A DNA stretch of 64,000 nt from Dyella acidisoli (GCF_030160295.1 NZ_BSOB01000025.1:158305-222304), one strand, 5' to 3'; positions 17,729 to 28,131 are shown, counted from the stretch's first letter. The notes: generated by a model not told the origin, from the sequence alone. Made by a program: numbers and translations.

Positions 17729-17812
17729 TCGTCGCCCCGGCGAAGGCCGGGGCCCAGTGCCTTTTGGTGATACGTAAGTCGCTGGGTCCCGGCCTTCGCC
17801 GGGACGACGAAG
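17729..17812. repeat. CCCGGCGAAGG-type inverted repeat (copy 1)
   Basis: Left arm GTCGCCCCGGCGAAGGCCGG and a complementary right arm ending CCGGCCTTCGCCGGGACGAC surround the conserved CCCAGTG...AAGTCGCTGGG centre. A second copy is at 30099-30174. It lies between iolA and the porin gene and may separate their transcripts. Confidence 0.75.
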
Positions 17813-17868
17813 CGTGATCATCGACGCGATTTGGATGGATGCAGTTACGGCACCACCGAAGCACACAT

Positions 17869-19392
17869 TCAATGCGTCGGCATCGCAAACTCCGGCCCGC
17901 GGCTGCCTTCACTAACCAACCAGCGCTGCGTCACAGCTTTCTGCCGCGTATAAAAGCGCACGGCTTCAGGGCCATGGGCGTGATGATCGCCGAACAGGCT
18001 CTTCTTCCAACCACCGAAACTGTGAAACGCCATCGGCACGGGAATCGGCACGTTGATGCCGATCATGCCCACCTGCACACGATGCGCGAATTCGCGCGCC
18101 ACCTGGCCGTCGCGCGTGAAGATGGCGGTGCCGTTGCCGTATTCATGCTCGTTGACCAGCTTGAGCGCGTTGGCAAAATCCGGTGCGCGCACCACGCATA
18201 GCACGGGACCGAAGATTTCTTCCTTGTAGATGCGCATGTCCGGCGTGACGCGGTCGAACAGCGAGCCGCCAAGGAAGAAGCCTTGCTCGCAACCGGCGAC
18301 GCGGTGACCGCGGCCATCGACGACCAGTTTTGCGCCGGCCGTGATGCCGTCTTCAATGTAGGCGGTGATCTTGTCCCGATGCTGCGCAGTAATGACTGGC
18401 CCCATATCCACTTGCGCATTCATGCCATCGCCGATGCGCAGCGCGTGCACCTTTGGCGCGAGCTTCGCCATCAGCGCATCTGCTGTGGCATCACCCACAG
18501 CGACGGCGACGGAAATAGCCATGCAGCGTTCGCCTGCCGCGCCATAACCGGCACCAATCAACGCGTCCGCAGCTTTCTCGATATCGGCATCGGGCATCAC
18601 GATCATGTGATTCTTTGCGCCGCCCAGTGCCTGCACGCGCTTGCCGTTCGCGGTGCCGCGCGAGTAGATGTATTGGGCGATCGGCGTAGAGCCGACAAAA
18701 CTCATGGCGCGCACGTTGGGATGATCCAGCAGCGCATCCACCGCCACCTTGTCACCCTGCACGACATTGAAAACGCCGTTGGGGAGGCCTGCTTCCTTCA
18801 GCAACTCGGCCAGCATAAGCGACACGGAAGGATCGCGTTCCGAAGGCTTGAGTACAAACGTATTGCCGCAAGCGATGGCCATCGGGAACATCCACATGGG
18901 CACCATTGCCGGAAAGTTGAATGGCGTGATGCCCGCGCACACACCCAGCGGTTGGCGCATGGTCCATGCGTCGATGTCATTGGCGATCTGCTCGGTGTAT
19001 TCGCCCTTCAATAATTCGGGAATGCCACAGGCGTACTCGACTACCTCCAGTCCGCGTACCACTTCGCCCTTGGCATCAGAAAATACCTTGCCGTGCTCGC
19101 GTGTGATCACGGCGGCAAGTTTGTCCATGTCGCGTTCGATCAGTTCCTTGAAGCGGAACATCACGCGTGCGCGCTTCAGTGGCGGCGTTTGCGACCAATC
19201 ATGGAATGCCGCTTCGGCTGCTTGCACCGCAGCGTGGACGTCGGCGGGCGTGGCCATGGCCACCGCGCCGATCACCGCGCCAGTCGCAGGGTTGTAAGAC
19301 GGCAGGCTGCTACCGCTACCGTTGTGAAGTTGGCCGTTGATGTAATGGCCGATGGCGTGCAGCGCGGTGTGTTCGGAAGGTTGTGCAGACAT
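17869..19392 (-). CDS. iolA: (Methyl)malonate-semialdehyde dehydrogenase (CoA-acylating), inositol pathway
   Basis: Converts malonate semialdehyde from inositol breakdown to acetyl-CoA and CO2, and methylmalonate semialdehyde to propionyl-CoA. The 507-residue protein has the full aldehyde dehydrogenase fold: [20 protein letters not shown] near residue 140, NAD-site [15 protein letters not shown] near 235, and catalytic Cys in [11 protein letters not shown] near 287. It is also known as MmsA. It is the last gene of the iol run, 24 bases after iolB. The neighbours decide the name iolA over a valine-catabolic mmsA. Confidence 0.92.
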   Translation of the reverse strand: MSAQPSEHTALHAIGHYINGQLHNGSGSSLPSYNPATGAVIGAVAMATPADVHAAVQAAEAAFHDWSQTPPLKRARVMFRFKELIERDMDKLAAVITREHGKVFSDAKGEVVRGLEVVEYACGIPELLKGEYTEQIANDIDAWTMRQPLGVCAGITPFNFPAMVPMWMFPMAIACGNTFVLKPSERDPSVSLMLAELLKEAGLPNGVFNVVQGDKVAVDALLDHPNVRAMSFVGSTPIAQYIYSRGTANGKRVQALGGAKNHMIVMPDADIEKAADALIGAGYGAAGERCMAISVAVAVGDATADALMAKLAPKVHALRIGDGMNAQVDMGPVITAQHRDKITAYIEDGITAGAKLVVDGRGHRVAGCEQGFFLGGSLFDRVTPDMRIYKEEIFGPVLCVVRAPDFANALKLVNEHEYGNGTAIFTRDGQVAREFAHRVQVGMIGINVPIPVPMAFHSFGGWKKSLFGDHHAHGPEAVRFYTRQKAVTQRWLVSEGSRGPEFAMPTH

Positions 19393-19416
19393 GAGGTAGT
19401 CCTCTTTGATTCCATC

Positions 19417-20214
19417 TCAGCGCGGCATTAGCCAGTCGTGCGCCGGGTCGTTCTTGAAATGCCACTCGCGATGCGGGCCTGCCATCACATTGAGGTAGTA
19501 GCCGCGGTAGCCATGCGGCATCACCACCGGGTGATAGCCGCGCGGCACCATCACGACGTCGTGATCGCAGACAGCCATGGATTCATCCAGGTCGCGTTCG
19601 TCGGTATACACGCGCTGGAAGGCGAAGCCCTGGGGTGGGTCGATACGGTGGTAATAGGTTTCCTCCAGTGAGCTTTCCACTGGCAGGTTATCGGTATCGT
19701 GCTTGTGCGGTGGATAGCTGGAGGAGTGCGCGGACGGTGTCACCACTTCCACTACCAATAGCGATTCCGCAGGCTCCGTTTCCGGAAGGATGTCGCACAC
19801 GTAGCGCGTGTTGGTACCTTTACCGCGGACTGAACGTTTCATGCTCGTGCCGGGAATCAAACGTACCGAATGCTCTCCCTTCGCGGGAGCGGTCGCTAAG
19901 GCCAGTTCCACTGCATCGTGTGCTGTGACATCAAACGACGCCCAGGGTGGCGCGTACACGGCATCTGGCGAACGTTCGTCGAACACGCTGGCGCGGCCAC
20001 CAAGATTGTCGAACGATTCGCTGCCTACGTGGATATTCGCGCGGCCGGTAAGTACCACTAAGCAGCCTTCGCGATCCTTGGGCAAGATGATGCGAATGCT
20101 TTCACCCGGCGAAAGCCGGAAGGCTTCGAAGCCGACGTGTTTCCAGCCGGCGGATTCAGGCGTCACCTTTACAATTTCTCGCCCTTTCGAACGTCCTTTG
20201 ACTAGCAGGCTCAT
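19417..20214 (-). CDS. iolB: 5-deoxy-glucuronate isomerase
   Basis: Isomerises 5-deoxy-D-glucuronate to 2-deoxy-5-keto-D-gluconate, the kinase substrate of IolC. The 265-residue protein is a two-cupin enzyme; the metal-site region SSYPPHKHDTDNLPVESSLEE (about residues 165-185) carries the His and Glu ligands, and the C-terminal cupin holds YHPVVMPHGYRGYYLNVMAG. The ATG overlaps the iolE stop by four bases. Length and the gene order iolE-iolB-iolA agree with the family. Confidence 0.93.
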   Translation of the reverse strand: MSLLVKGRSKGREIVKVTPESAGWKHVGFEAFRLSPGESIRIILPKDREGCLVVLTGRANIHVGSESFDNLGGRASVFDERSPDAVYAPPWASFDVTAHDAVELALATAPAKGEHSVRLIPGTSMKRSVRGKGTNTRYVCDILPETEPAESLLVVEVVTPSAHSSSYPPHKHDTDNLPVESSLEETYYHRIDPPQGFAFQRVYTDERDLDESMAVCDHDVVMVPRGYHPVVMPHGYRGYYLNVMAGPHREWHFKNDPAHDWLMPR

Positions 20215-21128
20215 GCGACCTCCCGCAGCGACGCATCGTCGACCAATGCGCGCAACGTGCGATAGCCCTTGCTGGCGCAGGCGTAGCTTGGCGCTACTGC
20301 AGGATCCTGCTCAGCTTCCACCACCAGCCAGCCCCGATAGCCATGCGCTCGCAGCGTGGCGACGATAGGGCCAAATTCGATTCCGCCATCGCCGGGGACG
20401 GTAAACACGCCGTTCAACACGGCATCGAGAAAGCTCCATTGCCGATTGCGCGCATGGCGCACGATGGCTGGCCGCACATCCTTGCAGTGCACGTGACACA
20501 CGCGGCGGATGTGCTTGGTGAGGATGGTCAATGGATCGCCGCCGCCGAAATAAGCGTGACCGCTATCGAACAGCAGGCCAACGTCGTCACCGGTGTAGGC
20601 CAGCAAGCGATCGATATCGTCCGGTGCTTCGACGTAAGCACCCATGTGGTGGTGATAAGCCAGCCGAACACCGTGGTTCAGCAGGTGCTTGCCGAATGCG
20701 GTGAGCCGCTCACCGTAGCGTTTGAACGCATCCTCGTTGCGGAAGCGCGGCCGCTTGTAGAGCGGTGCAGAGCGGTCGCCCTGGATCGAGCCAGCTATTT
20801 CGCCGTAGACCATCACTTTGCAGCCATTCTCGGCAAGCAGATGCAGATGTGATTCAACCGCGGCGATTTCTTGCTGCACGGAGCACTCGACAAGGCGACC
20901 CGAATACCAGCCGGAAACGACGTCTAACCCATAACCCGCCATCAGTTCGCGCAGCGCGGCGGGCTCGCGCGGAAACTTGTTGCCCAGTTCGAAACCCTGG
21001 TAGCCGATCTCGCGACCTTCGGTAAGCGCTGTGTAAAGCGATGTTTCGCCACCTAGCGAAGGGAGATCGTCATTGCTCCAGCTGATCGGGTTGATGCCGA
21101 TCTTTACATTGAACGTATCAGTTGCCAT
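20211..21128 (-). CDS. iolE: myo-inosose-2 dehydratase
   Basis: Dehydrates 2-keto-myo-inositol (scyllo-inosose) to the diketone hydrolysed by IolD. ATG 21128 gives 305 residues starting FNVKIGINPISWSNDDLPSLGG, the standard IolE N-terminus. It is a TIM-barrel of the xylose-isomerase-like superfamily, with metal-ligand regions LAYHHHMGAYVEAPDDIDRLL and LLFDSGHAYFGGGD, and the terminal VVEAEQDP. The start lies 11 bases inside the end of iolD, indicating coupled translation. An upstream in-frame ATG at 21185 would lie wholly inside iolD and lacks family similarity. Confidence 0.93.
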   Translation of the reverse strand: MATDTFNVKIGINPISWSNDDLPSLGGETSLYTALTEGREIGYQGFELGNKFPREPAALRELMAGYGLDVVSGWYSGRLVECSVQQEIAAVESHLHLLAENGCKVMVYGEIAGSIQGDRSAPLYKRPRFRNEDAFKRYGERLTAFGKHLLNHGVRLAYHHHMGAYVEAPDDIDRLLAYTGDDVGLLFDSGHAYFGGGDPLTILTKHIRRVCHVHCKDVRPAIVRHARNRQWSFLDAVLNGVFTVPGDGGIEFGPIVATLRAHGYRGWLVVEAEQDPAVAPSYACASKGYRTLRALVDDASLREVA

Positions 21129-23013
21129 GGGGCTTGCCTGGTGCTGAATGGGGTCGCTGGTTTTCTTTGGCGAGTTCGTAATCATGTCGTGCAGCTCGCA
21201 CGGATTCGCGCTCAGACACCTCGGGTACCGCCACTTCCCACCAGCAGCCGCCGGCTTCGGTAGTACGGCGATGATCGGTGTCTATCGCTATGAGATACGT
21301 GCGTTTGGACGCGCGCGCACGCGCAAGCGCCTGTTCGAGTTCGGCAATGCTGTGCACGTGTTCGGCTTCCGCGCCCATGGCGCGGGCATGTGCGGCGAAA
21401 TCGATGGAAGGAACACCATCGGGGCCATGCAGACAATCGTCGAGCATGTTGTTGAACGGCGCACCTCCGCATGCCTGCTGCAGGCGGTTGATGCAGCCAA
21501 AGCCACGGTTATCCTGCACGATCACGATGAGCTTTTGACCCAGCATGACGGAAGTGGCAATTTCCGAGTTGAGCATCAGATAGCTGCCATCGCCCAGCAT
21601 CACGATTACTTCGCGATCGGGTTTAGCCATCTTCACGCCCAGGCCACCGGCAATCTCATAGCCCATGCAGGAATAGCCGTACTCCATGTGGTAGCCGCCG
21701 GGCGTTTCGGTGCGCCACAGCTTTTCCAACTCCGCAGGAAGTGTGCCTGCGGCGCACACCACAATGTCGTCGCGCATGGACTCGGCGTGCGAGCGCTGCA
21801 CGGCGCCGATGATTTCGCCATCGTACGGTAACGTGCCTGTGGGTAGTTCCCGTTGCGAGGTGATGTCGTCGACGATGCCGCGCCACTCCTTCGCAAGCCG
21901 CTCGGCGCGCACGCGCCATACCTGGTCGGCATGCCATGTGCCGAGTTCGCGGGATAGCGCATCGAGGCCAAGCCGGGCATCAGCCAGCACTTGGACGTCG
22001 CCACCTTTCAGCGCGTCGTAACCGTTGACGTTGAGCGTGATGATACGTGCGTGGTGGTAGAGCGCGTTGGAGCCCGTGGTGAAATCCTGCAGGCGTGTGC
22101 CCACGGCCAGCACCACGTCGGCATCAGCCAGAAGGCCATTGGCTGCAGTCGAACCGCACACACCTGCGGGACCCAGTTGCAAAGGATGATTCCAGGCCAG
22201 AGTACCCTTACCGGCCTGCGTTTCGGCTACTGGTACGCCATGGGTTTCGGCGAAGCTGCGCAACGCATCGCTCGCCTTTGCGTACAGCGCGCCGCCGCCG
22301 ACCACCAGCACCGGATGCTTCGCATGGCGCAACGCTTCGGTTGCTGCGGCGACGTCTTCCTGCACAGGCGGCAAACGACGGAAGGTATGCACGCGCTCGG
22401 CGAAGAAGCTTTCCGGCCAGTCGTAGGCTTCGGTCTGCACGTCTTGCGGCAGCGCGAGCGTAACAGGCCCGCACAACGCAGCGTCGGTAAGCATGTGCAT
22501 AGCGCGAGGCAGGGCAGTGAGCAACTGTTCCGGCTTCACGATGCGATCGAAATAACGTGATACCGGACGGAAGCAATCGTTGACGCTGACGGTTCCGTCG
22601 CCAAAATCTTCGATTTGCTGCAGAACCGGATCGGGTGCGCGCGACACGAAGATGTCGCCTGGCAACAGCAGCACAGGCAAACGGTTGACGTGTGCCAGTG
22701 CAGCTGAGGTGAGCAGGTTGGTGGCGCCGGGGCCGATCGACGTGGTCACCGCCATCATGCGCCGGCGCATGTGCGCTTTCGCATAAGCAATGGCGGCATT
22801 CGCCATCGCTTGCTCGTTGTGCGCACGATACGTGGGCAATTGCTGGCGATGCTGATAAAGCGCTTCGCCCAGCCCGGCGACATTGCCGTGGCCGAAGATA
22901 GCGAATACGCCGCCGAACATCGGCAGCAGTTCGCCGCTGTCCTCATCGCGCACTTTTTGTGCAGTGAGGTAGCGTACCAACGCCTGCGACATGGTGAGCC
23001 GCACGGTACTCAT
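21118..23013 (-). CDS. iolD: 3D-(3,5/4)-trihydroxycyclohexane-1,2-dione hydrolase (ThDP-dependent)
   Basis: Opens the inositol ring to 5-deoxy-glucuronate. ATG 23013, overlapping the iolC stop at ATGA, gives 631 residues (MSTVRLTMSQALVRYLTAQK). It has the three-domain acetolactate-synthase fold: N-terminal Pyr domain with GHGNVAGLGEAL near residue 40, central domain, and C-terminal ThDP site GDGSYLMLNSEIATSV near 465 with QDNRGFGCINRLQ. The C-terminus WWEVAVPEVSERESV is characteristic of IolD. Confidence 0.95.
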   Translation of the reverse strand: MSTVRLTMSQALVRYLTAQKVRDEDSGELLPMFGGVFAIFGHGNVAGLGEALYQHRQQLPTYRAHNEQAMANAAIAYAKAHMRRRMMAVTTSIGPGATNLLTSAALAHVNRLPVLLLPGDIFVSRAPDPVLQQIEDFGDGTVSVNDCFRPVSRYFDRIVKPEQLLTALPRAMHMLTDAALCGPVTLALPQDVQTEAYDWPESFFAERVHTFRRLPPVQEDVAAATEALRHAKHPVLVVGGGALYAKASDALRSFAETHGVPVAETQAGKGTLAWNHPLQLGPAGVCGSTAANGLLADADVVLAVGTRLQDFTTGSNALYHHARIITLNVNGYDALKGGDVQVLADARLGLDALSRELGTWHADQVWRVRAERLAKEWRGIVDDITSQRELPTGTLPYDGEIIGAVQRSHAESMRDDIVVCAAGTLPAELEKLWRTETPGGYHMEYGYSCMGYEIAGGLGVKMAKPDREVIVMLGDGSYLMLNSEIATSVMLGQKLIVIVQDNRGFGCINRLQQACGGAPFNNMLDDCLHGPDGVPSIDFAAHARAMGAEAEHVHSIAELEQALARARASKRTYLIAIDTDHRRTTEAGGCWWEVAVPEVSERESVRAARHDYELAKENQRPHSAPGKPHGN

Positions 23014-24959
23014 GCGGCCACTCCCGTCGTGGTGCTGCCGCGACGTGACTGCTGCCACAGCGCGACCAGTTTCGCGAACTGCTGTGCAGCGCGGTCAATC
23101 AACGTGTTGTCATCGATCTCGTTGCGAAGCCAGGCGTCGGAAGGCTCCAGGAACAGGCTGCGACCCACAGCAAAGCCTCTGCAGCTTGTGCTGTGCGCGG
23201 CCGCCGCAAAGCCTTCTGCCAGCTCGGCGAATGGTGCGTTGAGACCCAGCAGCACCACGCCGCGGCAGTAGGGGTCGCGCTCGGCGATCAGTGCGTCGAT
23301 GGCTTTCCAGTCATTCGCAGACAACGGCTTCAGCTTCCACCATTCCGGGCGAATACCAAGGTTGTAGATGCGTTTCATCGCGCGCAGCACGCGTTCGCCC
23401 TGCGTATCGCTGACGATTGGGTTTGCGGGGGGAATCACCTCCAGCAGCAATTCGTGGCCGCTTTGTTTTACGGCGTCATGCAACGTACGCAGTTGTGTTT
23501 CCTGTTCAAGGCGCGATTCAGCACTGCCATCCGGATCGAACTGCACCAGACACTTCACGATGTGTTCGCGCGGCCACTGCACGAGTTGACTACCGATTGA
23601 GCGGCCGTATTCGAATTCCAGCGGGTTGGAACCGGGTGTTTCTACGGGGCGACCGATCCACCAGCCACGTCCTGTTGCTGCGTTGAGTGCGTCCTGGCCA
23701 TAGCGCTGATCGATCAGTACACCTACTCGATGTGCAAGGCCCAGTTCGCATTCAACTTTTGCCACCGCCTCGACAAGCAACTGCTTCAGGCGCGGAAGAC
23801 GCGATTCATCCGCACCACACTCGCACGCCAGGTCGTAGAACTGGCTGCGATGGTCGAAGGCGAAGATATGCAGATCATCCCAAGTCGGTCGCGCCACGCT
23901 GACGCGATGCAGATGCGCCAGTTCTTCGTCCTGGTCAGGACGTTGCAGGCGATCCGCGTGAGCGAGGAAGTACTCAAGCTCCGCGCGGCTTGGCATGGCC
24001 GGCGCGCAACCGTGGCGTGATACCACGATGGCGCCGCATGCATTCGCGTAGGCACAACTTTGTTCGATGCTCTCGTTGCGCAGCCAGCCGTACAGAAAGC
24101 CAGCCATAAAGGCATCGCCAGCACCCAGTACATTGAGCACTTCCACGCGTGTGCCGTGGTACGTGGGCGCTTTATCCATGCTGCCGGGAATCGCGCTTTC
24201 AATCACGCTGCAACCCAGCGCACCGCGTTTCACTAGGAGCGTGGCTTTGGTCACTGTGCGTACGGCGTGCAGGGCCGTGATCAGATCACTGCTGCCACCG
24301 GCGATATGGAATTCCTCTTCGGTACCGACGACCAGATCGAAGTGCGGCAGTATGGCTTGCAAATGGGTTGTTACACCCGTGTCGGCGATGAAGCGTGTTT
24401 CGCCATCGCCGCGCCCGGTGAGGCCCCACAGCACGGGCCGGTAATCGATATCCAGCACGGTGCGCACGCCGTGCTTTCGCGCAAACGCCAACGCCATGCT
24501 GCTCGCGGCATGCACGCGCGACGTGGAGAAGTGGGTGCCGGTAATCGCCAGCGCGCGGCTGGATGCGATGAAGGCTTCGTCGACGTCGGCCTCGTCGATG
24601 GCCATGTCCGCACAGTTTTCGCGATAGAAGATCAACGGGAAGGTGTCGCGATCCTTGATGCCAAGCAGTACCAACGCGGTAAGCTGTTCATGATCAATGC
24701 TTACGTGGCTGACATCACAACCTTCGTGAGCGAGCGTTTCGAGCAGGAAGCGGCCCATGTGATCGTCGCCAACACGACTGAGCATGGCGGTGCGCAGGCC
24801 AAGACGCGTAGCGCCAAAGGCGGCATTGGCCGAAGAGCCCCCGAGATATTTGGCGAAGCTGGAGGCATCTTCCAGGCGCGCGCCGGGTTGCTGCGCGTAA
24901 AGGTCCACGGCGAGGCGGCCGAGACAGATGAGGTCGTAAGTGCGTTCGTTCATCGTCAT
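23010..24959 (-). CDS. iolC: Bifunctional 5-dehydro-2-deoxygluconokinase / DUF2090 aldolase-like protein
   Basis: Phosphorylates 2-deoxy-5-keto-gluconate and probably also cleaves the product. The N-terminal 320 residues are a PfkB-type sugar kinase (YLGGSSANAAFGATRLG near residue 38, and NVLGAGDAFMAGFLYGW near 275). The remaining 310 residues are a DUF2090 domain with a TIM-barrel character (IFAFDHRSQFYDLA, VGVLIDQRYGQDAL, LLEVIPPANP). Fusions of this kind are annotated as kinase plus 5-dehydro-2-deoxyphosphogluconate aldolase, and no separate iolJ occurs in the locus, which supports that reading. An ATG two codons later (24953) is equally possible. It overlaps iolD by four bases. Confidence 0.92.
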   Translation of the reverse strand: MTMNERTYDLICLGRLAVDLYAQQPGARLEDASSFAKYLGGSSANAAFGATRLGLRTAMLSRVGDDHMGRFLLETLAHEGCDVSHVSIDHEQLTALVLLGIKDRDTFPLIFYRENCADMAIDEADVDEAFIASSRALAITGTHFSTSRVHAASSMALAFARKHGVRTVLDIDYRPVLWGLTGRGDGETRFIADTGVTTHLQAILPHFDLVVGTEEEFHIAGGSSDLITALHAVRTVTKATLLVKRGALGCSVIESAIPGSMDKAPTYHGTRVEVLNVLGAGDAFMAGFLYGWLRNESIEQSCAYANACGAIVVSRHGCAPAMPSRAELEYFLAHADRLQRPDQDEELAHLHRVSVARPTWDDLHIFAFDHRSQFYDLACECGADESRLPRLKQLLVEAVAKVECELGLAHRVGVLIDQRYGQDALNAATGRGWWIGRPVETPGSNPLEFEYGRSIGSQLVQWPREHIVKCLVQFDPDGSAESRLEQETQLRTLHDAVKQSGHELLLEVIPPANPIVSDTQGERVLRAMKRIYNLGIRPEWWKLKPLSANDWKAIDALIAERDPYCRGVVLLGLNAPFAELAEGFAAAAHSTSCRGFAVGRSLFLEPSDAWLRNEIDDNTLIDRAAQQFAKLVALWQQSRRGSTTTGVAA

Positions 24960-24972
24960 GCTCGTGGCTTGT

Positions 24973-25770
24973 TCATGCTGCAGCGCGTCCTTCCAGTTCG
25001 GCGACGAGGCTCTGGATCTCTGCGCCGCCGGCCATCATGTCCAGCAGTTTTTCCTTGCTGAGCTCATCCTTCGTGAACGTGCCCATGGATTGACCGCGAT
25101 TGAGCAGGGTGAAGCTGTCGCCGATCGGATAAGCGTGATGCACGTTGTGCGTGATGAAGATCACCGAGATACCGCGTGCACGCGCGGTATGGATAAGCTT
25201 GAGCACATTGCAGCTTTGCTTCACGCCGAGTGCGGCGGTGGGTTCGTCCAGAATCAGCACTTTCGCGCCAAAATGGATCGCACGCGCGATCGCCAGGCAT
25301 TGGCGCTCACCACCGGACATGGTGCCGACCGCCTGATGCGGCGAGCGAACGTGAATGCCCATCTCTGCCAATTTTTCTTCAGAAACCCGTGCGGCATGCT
25401 CGATATCCATCACGGGAATCAGGCCGAACAATTTGCGCATGGGTTCGCGTCCGGCAAAGAAGTTGCGTGCCACGCTCATCAGCGGCACCAATGCCAGATC
25501 CTGGTACACCGTGGCGATGCCGTGATCCAGTGCTTCGCGCGGTGACTTGAAGTGCACCTCCTGGCCTTCCACCAGATAGTGGCCGCTACTGGGTTCGTGC
25601 ACGCCTGCCAGCGTCTTGATCAGCGTGGATTTGCCTGCGCCGTTGTCGCCAAGCAGGCAGTGCACTTCGCCGCGACGCAGACGCAGCGTGACGTCTTGCA
25701 ACGCAATCACCGTGCCGAAGAACTTGCTGACGTTCTCCAATCGAATGATGTAATCGTCGTTGCCGGTCAT
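24973..25770 (-). CDS. iatA: Inositol ABC transporter ATP-binding protein
   Basis: Energises uptake of the sugar bound by IbpA. The 265-residue protein has one nucleotide-binding domain: Walker [10 protein letters not shown] near residue 40, signature MSGGERQ near 150, Walker [14 protein letters not shown] near 165 and switch His in FITHNVHH. Most importers of this class (RbsA, AraG) use a tandem ATPase of about 500 residues; a single-domain FrcA-like ATPase is the less common form. It lies 10 bases after iatP and 13 bases before iolC in the same transcript. Substrate is inferred from context. Confidence 0.88.
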   Translation of the reverse strand: MTGNDDYIIRLENVSKFFGTVIALQDVTLRLRRGEVHCLLGDNGAGKSTLIKTLAGVHEPSSGHYLVEGQEVHFKSPREALDHGIATVYQDLALVPLMSVARNFFAGREPMRKLFGLIPVMDIEHAARVSEEKLAEMGIHVRSPHQAVGTMSGGERQCLAIARAIHFGAKVLILDEPTAALGVKQSCNVLKLIHTARARGISVIFITHNVHHAYPIGDSFTLLNRGQSMGTFTKDELSKEKLLDMMAGGAEIQSLVAELEGRAAA

Positions 25771-25780
25771 GGCGATACCC

Positions 25781-26926
25781 TCATTTGCTGCGGGTCGCGT
25801 GCAAGCGCACGTAGTGGTTGAACAGCACCGCGAGCAACAGCATGGCGCCGAGAAACACGCGGTACCAATCCGAATCGAACGTGGTGTAGGAAATGCCGAT
25901 CTGCACGACGCCGAAGATCAACGCGCCGAAGCAGGAGCCGAGCACGGAACCGTAGCCGCCCGTGAGCAGCGCGCCACCGATGACGGCCGCGATGATGGCC
26001 TCGAATTCCTTTTGCAAGCCGCGATCTGCCGCAGCGGAGCCAACGTCGGCCACCTGCAGCACGCCGAACAGGCAAGCGCAGAATGCGGTGAAGACGAACA
26101 GGCTGATCTTCACGCGACGCACAGGGACACCCACGTTTTGAGCTGCTGCCGCATCGCCGCCGACGGTGAAGATCCAGTTGCCGAAGCGCGTGCGAGAAAG
26201 CACGAATCCAGCGCCCATGGCCATCACCAGCCACCACAGCAATACTTTCGGAATGCCGGCGACGATGGGCTCTCCATCAGGCAGCTTGTCGATGAGGCCA
26301 ATCTGCGCCAGCCATGTAAACAAGCCGTGCAGCGTGCTGCCTTGAAAGAGCGTGCTCACTACGGGATCGCTGCTTACTTTGTCACCCACGCCGCTGACAA
26401 TAGTGCTGTTGGAAAAATACGTGGACAGCACCAGGGTCAAGCCGCGCAGGATGAACATGAAGGCCAGCGTGACGATGAAGCTGGGTAGCTTGGTACGCAT
26501 GACCAGATAACCGTTCAGCCAGCCCAGCGCCATGCAGCCGGCGAAAGCGAACAGCACCGATAGCCACATCGGCCAATGCATGAACATCGACGGTACCGCC
26601 ATCATCATGCCGGCGAAGCCGATCATCGAACCGATGGAGAGGTCGAATTCCCCCGCGATCATCAACAGGCATGCGCCCACCGCGATAACGCCGAGATAGG
26701 CGGCAACCTGAGCCCAGTTCATCACGCCGTCGAGATGAAACATGCCCGAGTCGCCGGCAAAGATGCCGAACAACGCAAATACCAGCACCGTGCCAGCGAT
26801 GGAGCCAAATTCCGGGCGGCTGATGAAGCCGCGCCAGGGCGAGAGGCGTCGTACGCGCTCATCGGTTTGCACGGCTGCCTTGCTCTCCGGTGTAGTTGCC
26901 TGCATGGGGGAAGTCGTCGCGCTCAT
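25781..26926 (-). CDS. iatP: Inositol ABC transporter permease
   Basis: Inner-membrane channel of the IbpA/IatA importer. The 381-residue protein belongs to the ribose-type (RbsC-like) permeases: about ten hydrophobic segments, the signature [20 protein letters not shown] near residue 100 and [19 protein letters not shown] near 275, the coupling segment contacting the ATPase. It starts with about 30 hydrophilic residues. The gene follows ibpA after 15 bases. A polar N-terminus rich in Thr, Gln and Arg is slightly longer than usual. Confidence 0.88.
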   Translation of the reverse strand: MSATTSPMQATTPESKAAVQTDERVRRLSPWRGFISRPEFGSIAGTVLVFALFGIFAGDSGMFHLDGVMNWAQVAAYLGVIAVGACLLMIAGEFDLSIGSMIGFAGMMMAVPSMFMHWPMWLSVLFAFAGCMALGWLNGYLVMRTKLPSFIVTLAFMFILRGLTLVLSTYFSNSTIVSGVGDKVSSDPVVSTLFQGSTLHGLFTWLAQIGLIDKLPDGEPIVAGIPKVLLWWLVMAMGAGFVLSRTRFGNWIFTVGGDAAAAQNVGVPVRRVKISLFVFTAFCACLFGVLQVADVGSAAADRGLQKEFEAIIAAVIGGALLTGGYGSVLGSCFGALIFGVVQIGISYTTFDSDWYRVFLGAMLLLAVLFNHYVRLHATRSK

Positions 26927-26941
26927 GAAGCATCTCCGTCA

Positions 26942-27982
26942 TCAACGGTACTGGCCCGCGTATTTAGCGACCGTATCGACGTTGTCCTTGGTGACGAAAG
27001 CAGGGCCCGAGCTGACCCCATCCTTGGTGTAGACCGGATCAAGACCGTAATCCTTCAGGCGTGCCTGGAACTTCGGATTGGCCTTCAGCGTGGTGATGAT
27101 GGCGGCGGCATCGCGCGTGTTGTCCCCGTGCGCGATCACCAACGCAGCGATCGACATATAGCCCTGCAAATACGGCTGCTGATCGATCGCAAAGTTAATG
27201 TAACCCTTGCGAATGCCGTCGATGATCACGCTGGAAAGATCAAAGGTGGCAAAATAGACCTTGCCGGCCAAACCCATCCGCTGCAATGCCTGCAAGCTGG
27301 GTTCTGCTGAGTTGGGACCCAGAGCCAGGATGGCCTGCGTGCCTGGATTGTTGCGCAGATATGCGCTCACCTTGCTCGCCACGACGGTCGGATCCACGCC
27401 GGAATCGATCATCGACTTGCGCGCGTCGACGCCGAGTGCATCCGCAAAACCCTTGCAACGCTCAAAGGATGCGGCGTTGGTGGAATAGTGATTGACGCAT
27501 ACGAACGATTTGACACCCGCCACCTTGGCGCGTTCGCCTGCTTCCTTACCTGCTTCGTATTCCGGCTGGCCGATATGCATGATCGCGCCGAGCTTCTGGC
27601 TTTCCTGTGCGGTGCCGGAATTGATGGTGATCAAGGGAATGCGCTTGGCGGTAACGTGCATCGCAGGCTTGGACAGTACGTCGAAATCGGCGATGTCGAA
27701 GGCGACGCCATCATAGTTGCGTGCAGCGGCCTGCTCGACCAAGCGCGCCATATCGGCCAGGTCGCCGTTGGGTGGATTGCGATAATCGACCTGTACGCCG
27801 AAATCATCGGCTGCCTGCTTGATAGCGTTCTTCACCGTGTTCCACCACACGTCCGAGTCGGCCGCGTGGCTGATCAGCACGTACCGTTCGCTCGCTTGTG
27901 GCCCGCTGGCTGCCAATGCGTGAGTCGCCGTGGCGGCAGTCAGCACACCGGCCAGCAAAGTCGAGATCCATCGCGTACGCAT
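26942..27982 (-). CDS. ibpA: Periplasmic sugar (inositol)-binding protein
   Basis: Captures inositol in the periplasm for IatA-IatP. The 346-residue protein starts with a signal peptide (residues 1-25, ending ALA) and then a type I periplasmic binding fold: RYVLISHAADSDVWWNTVKNAIKQAADDFGVQ, AARNYDGVAFDIADFDVL and INFAIDQQPYLQGYMSI. GGAG is six bases from ATG 27982. It is the first gene of the leftward arm, immediately downstream of the GGAA-N6-TTCC operator, so binding-protein expression responds first. The ligand assignment follows from the iol genes. Confidence 0.87.
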   Translation of the reverse strand: MRTRWISTLLAGVLTAATATHALAASGPQASERYVLISHAADSDVWWNTVKNAIKQAADDFGVQVDYRNPPNGDLADMARLVEQAAARNYDGVAFDIADFDVLSKPAMHVTAKRIPLITINSGTAQESQKLGAIMHIGQPEYEAGKEAGERAKVAGVKSFVCVNHYSTNAASFERCKGFADALGVDARKSMIDSGVDPTVVASKVSAYLRNNPGTQAILALGPNSAEPSLQALQRMGLAGKVYFATFDLSSVIIDGIRKGYINFAIDQQPYLQGYMSIAALVIAHGDNTRDAAAIITTLKANPKFQARLKDYGLDPVYTKDGVSSGPAFVTKDNVDTVAKYAGQYR

Positions 27983-28113
27983 AGCATCTCCAGGTTTTTA
28001 CGACCGGCGCAGCGCGTCAGCCGGAAAGGAACATGCGCCGAGGGCTGGCGCCGGTTGCCGAGCATAGGAACGCCGTTTCCCGTATTGCAACTTGCATTGC
28101 ACAATAAAAAAAT

Positions 28114-28131
28114 ATGGAAATAATTTTCCAT
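28114..28131. promoter_or_regulatory. Candidate RpiR/IolR operator (GGAA-N6-TTCC)
   Basis: ATGGAAATAATTTTCCAT is a perfect dyad (7-bp arms, 4-bp centre) matching the GGAA-N6-TTCC motif reported for the inositol regulator IolR of rhizobia. It lies in the 190-bp divergent spacer between ibpA and the regulator gene. A promoter-like TTGCAC (28097) with AATAAT (28119) 16 bases on overlaps it on the plus strand, so bound repressor could block transcription. Function is inferred. Confidence 0.65.
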
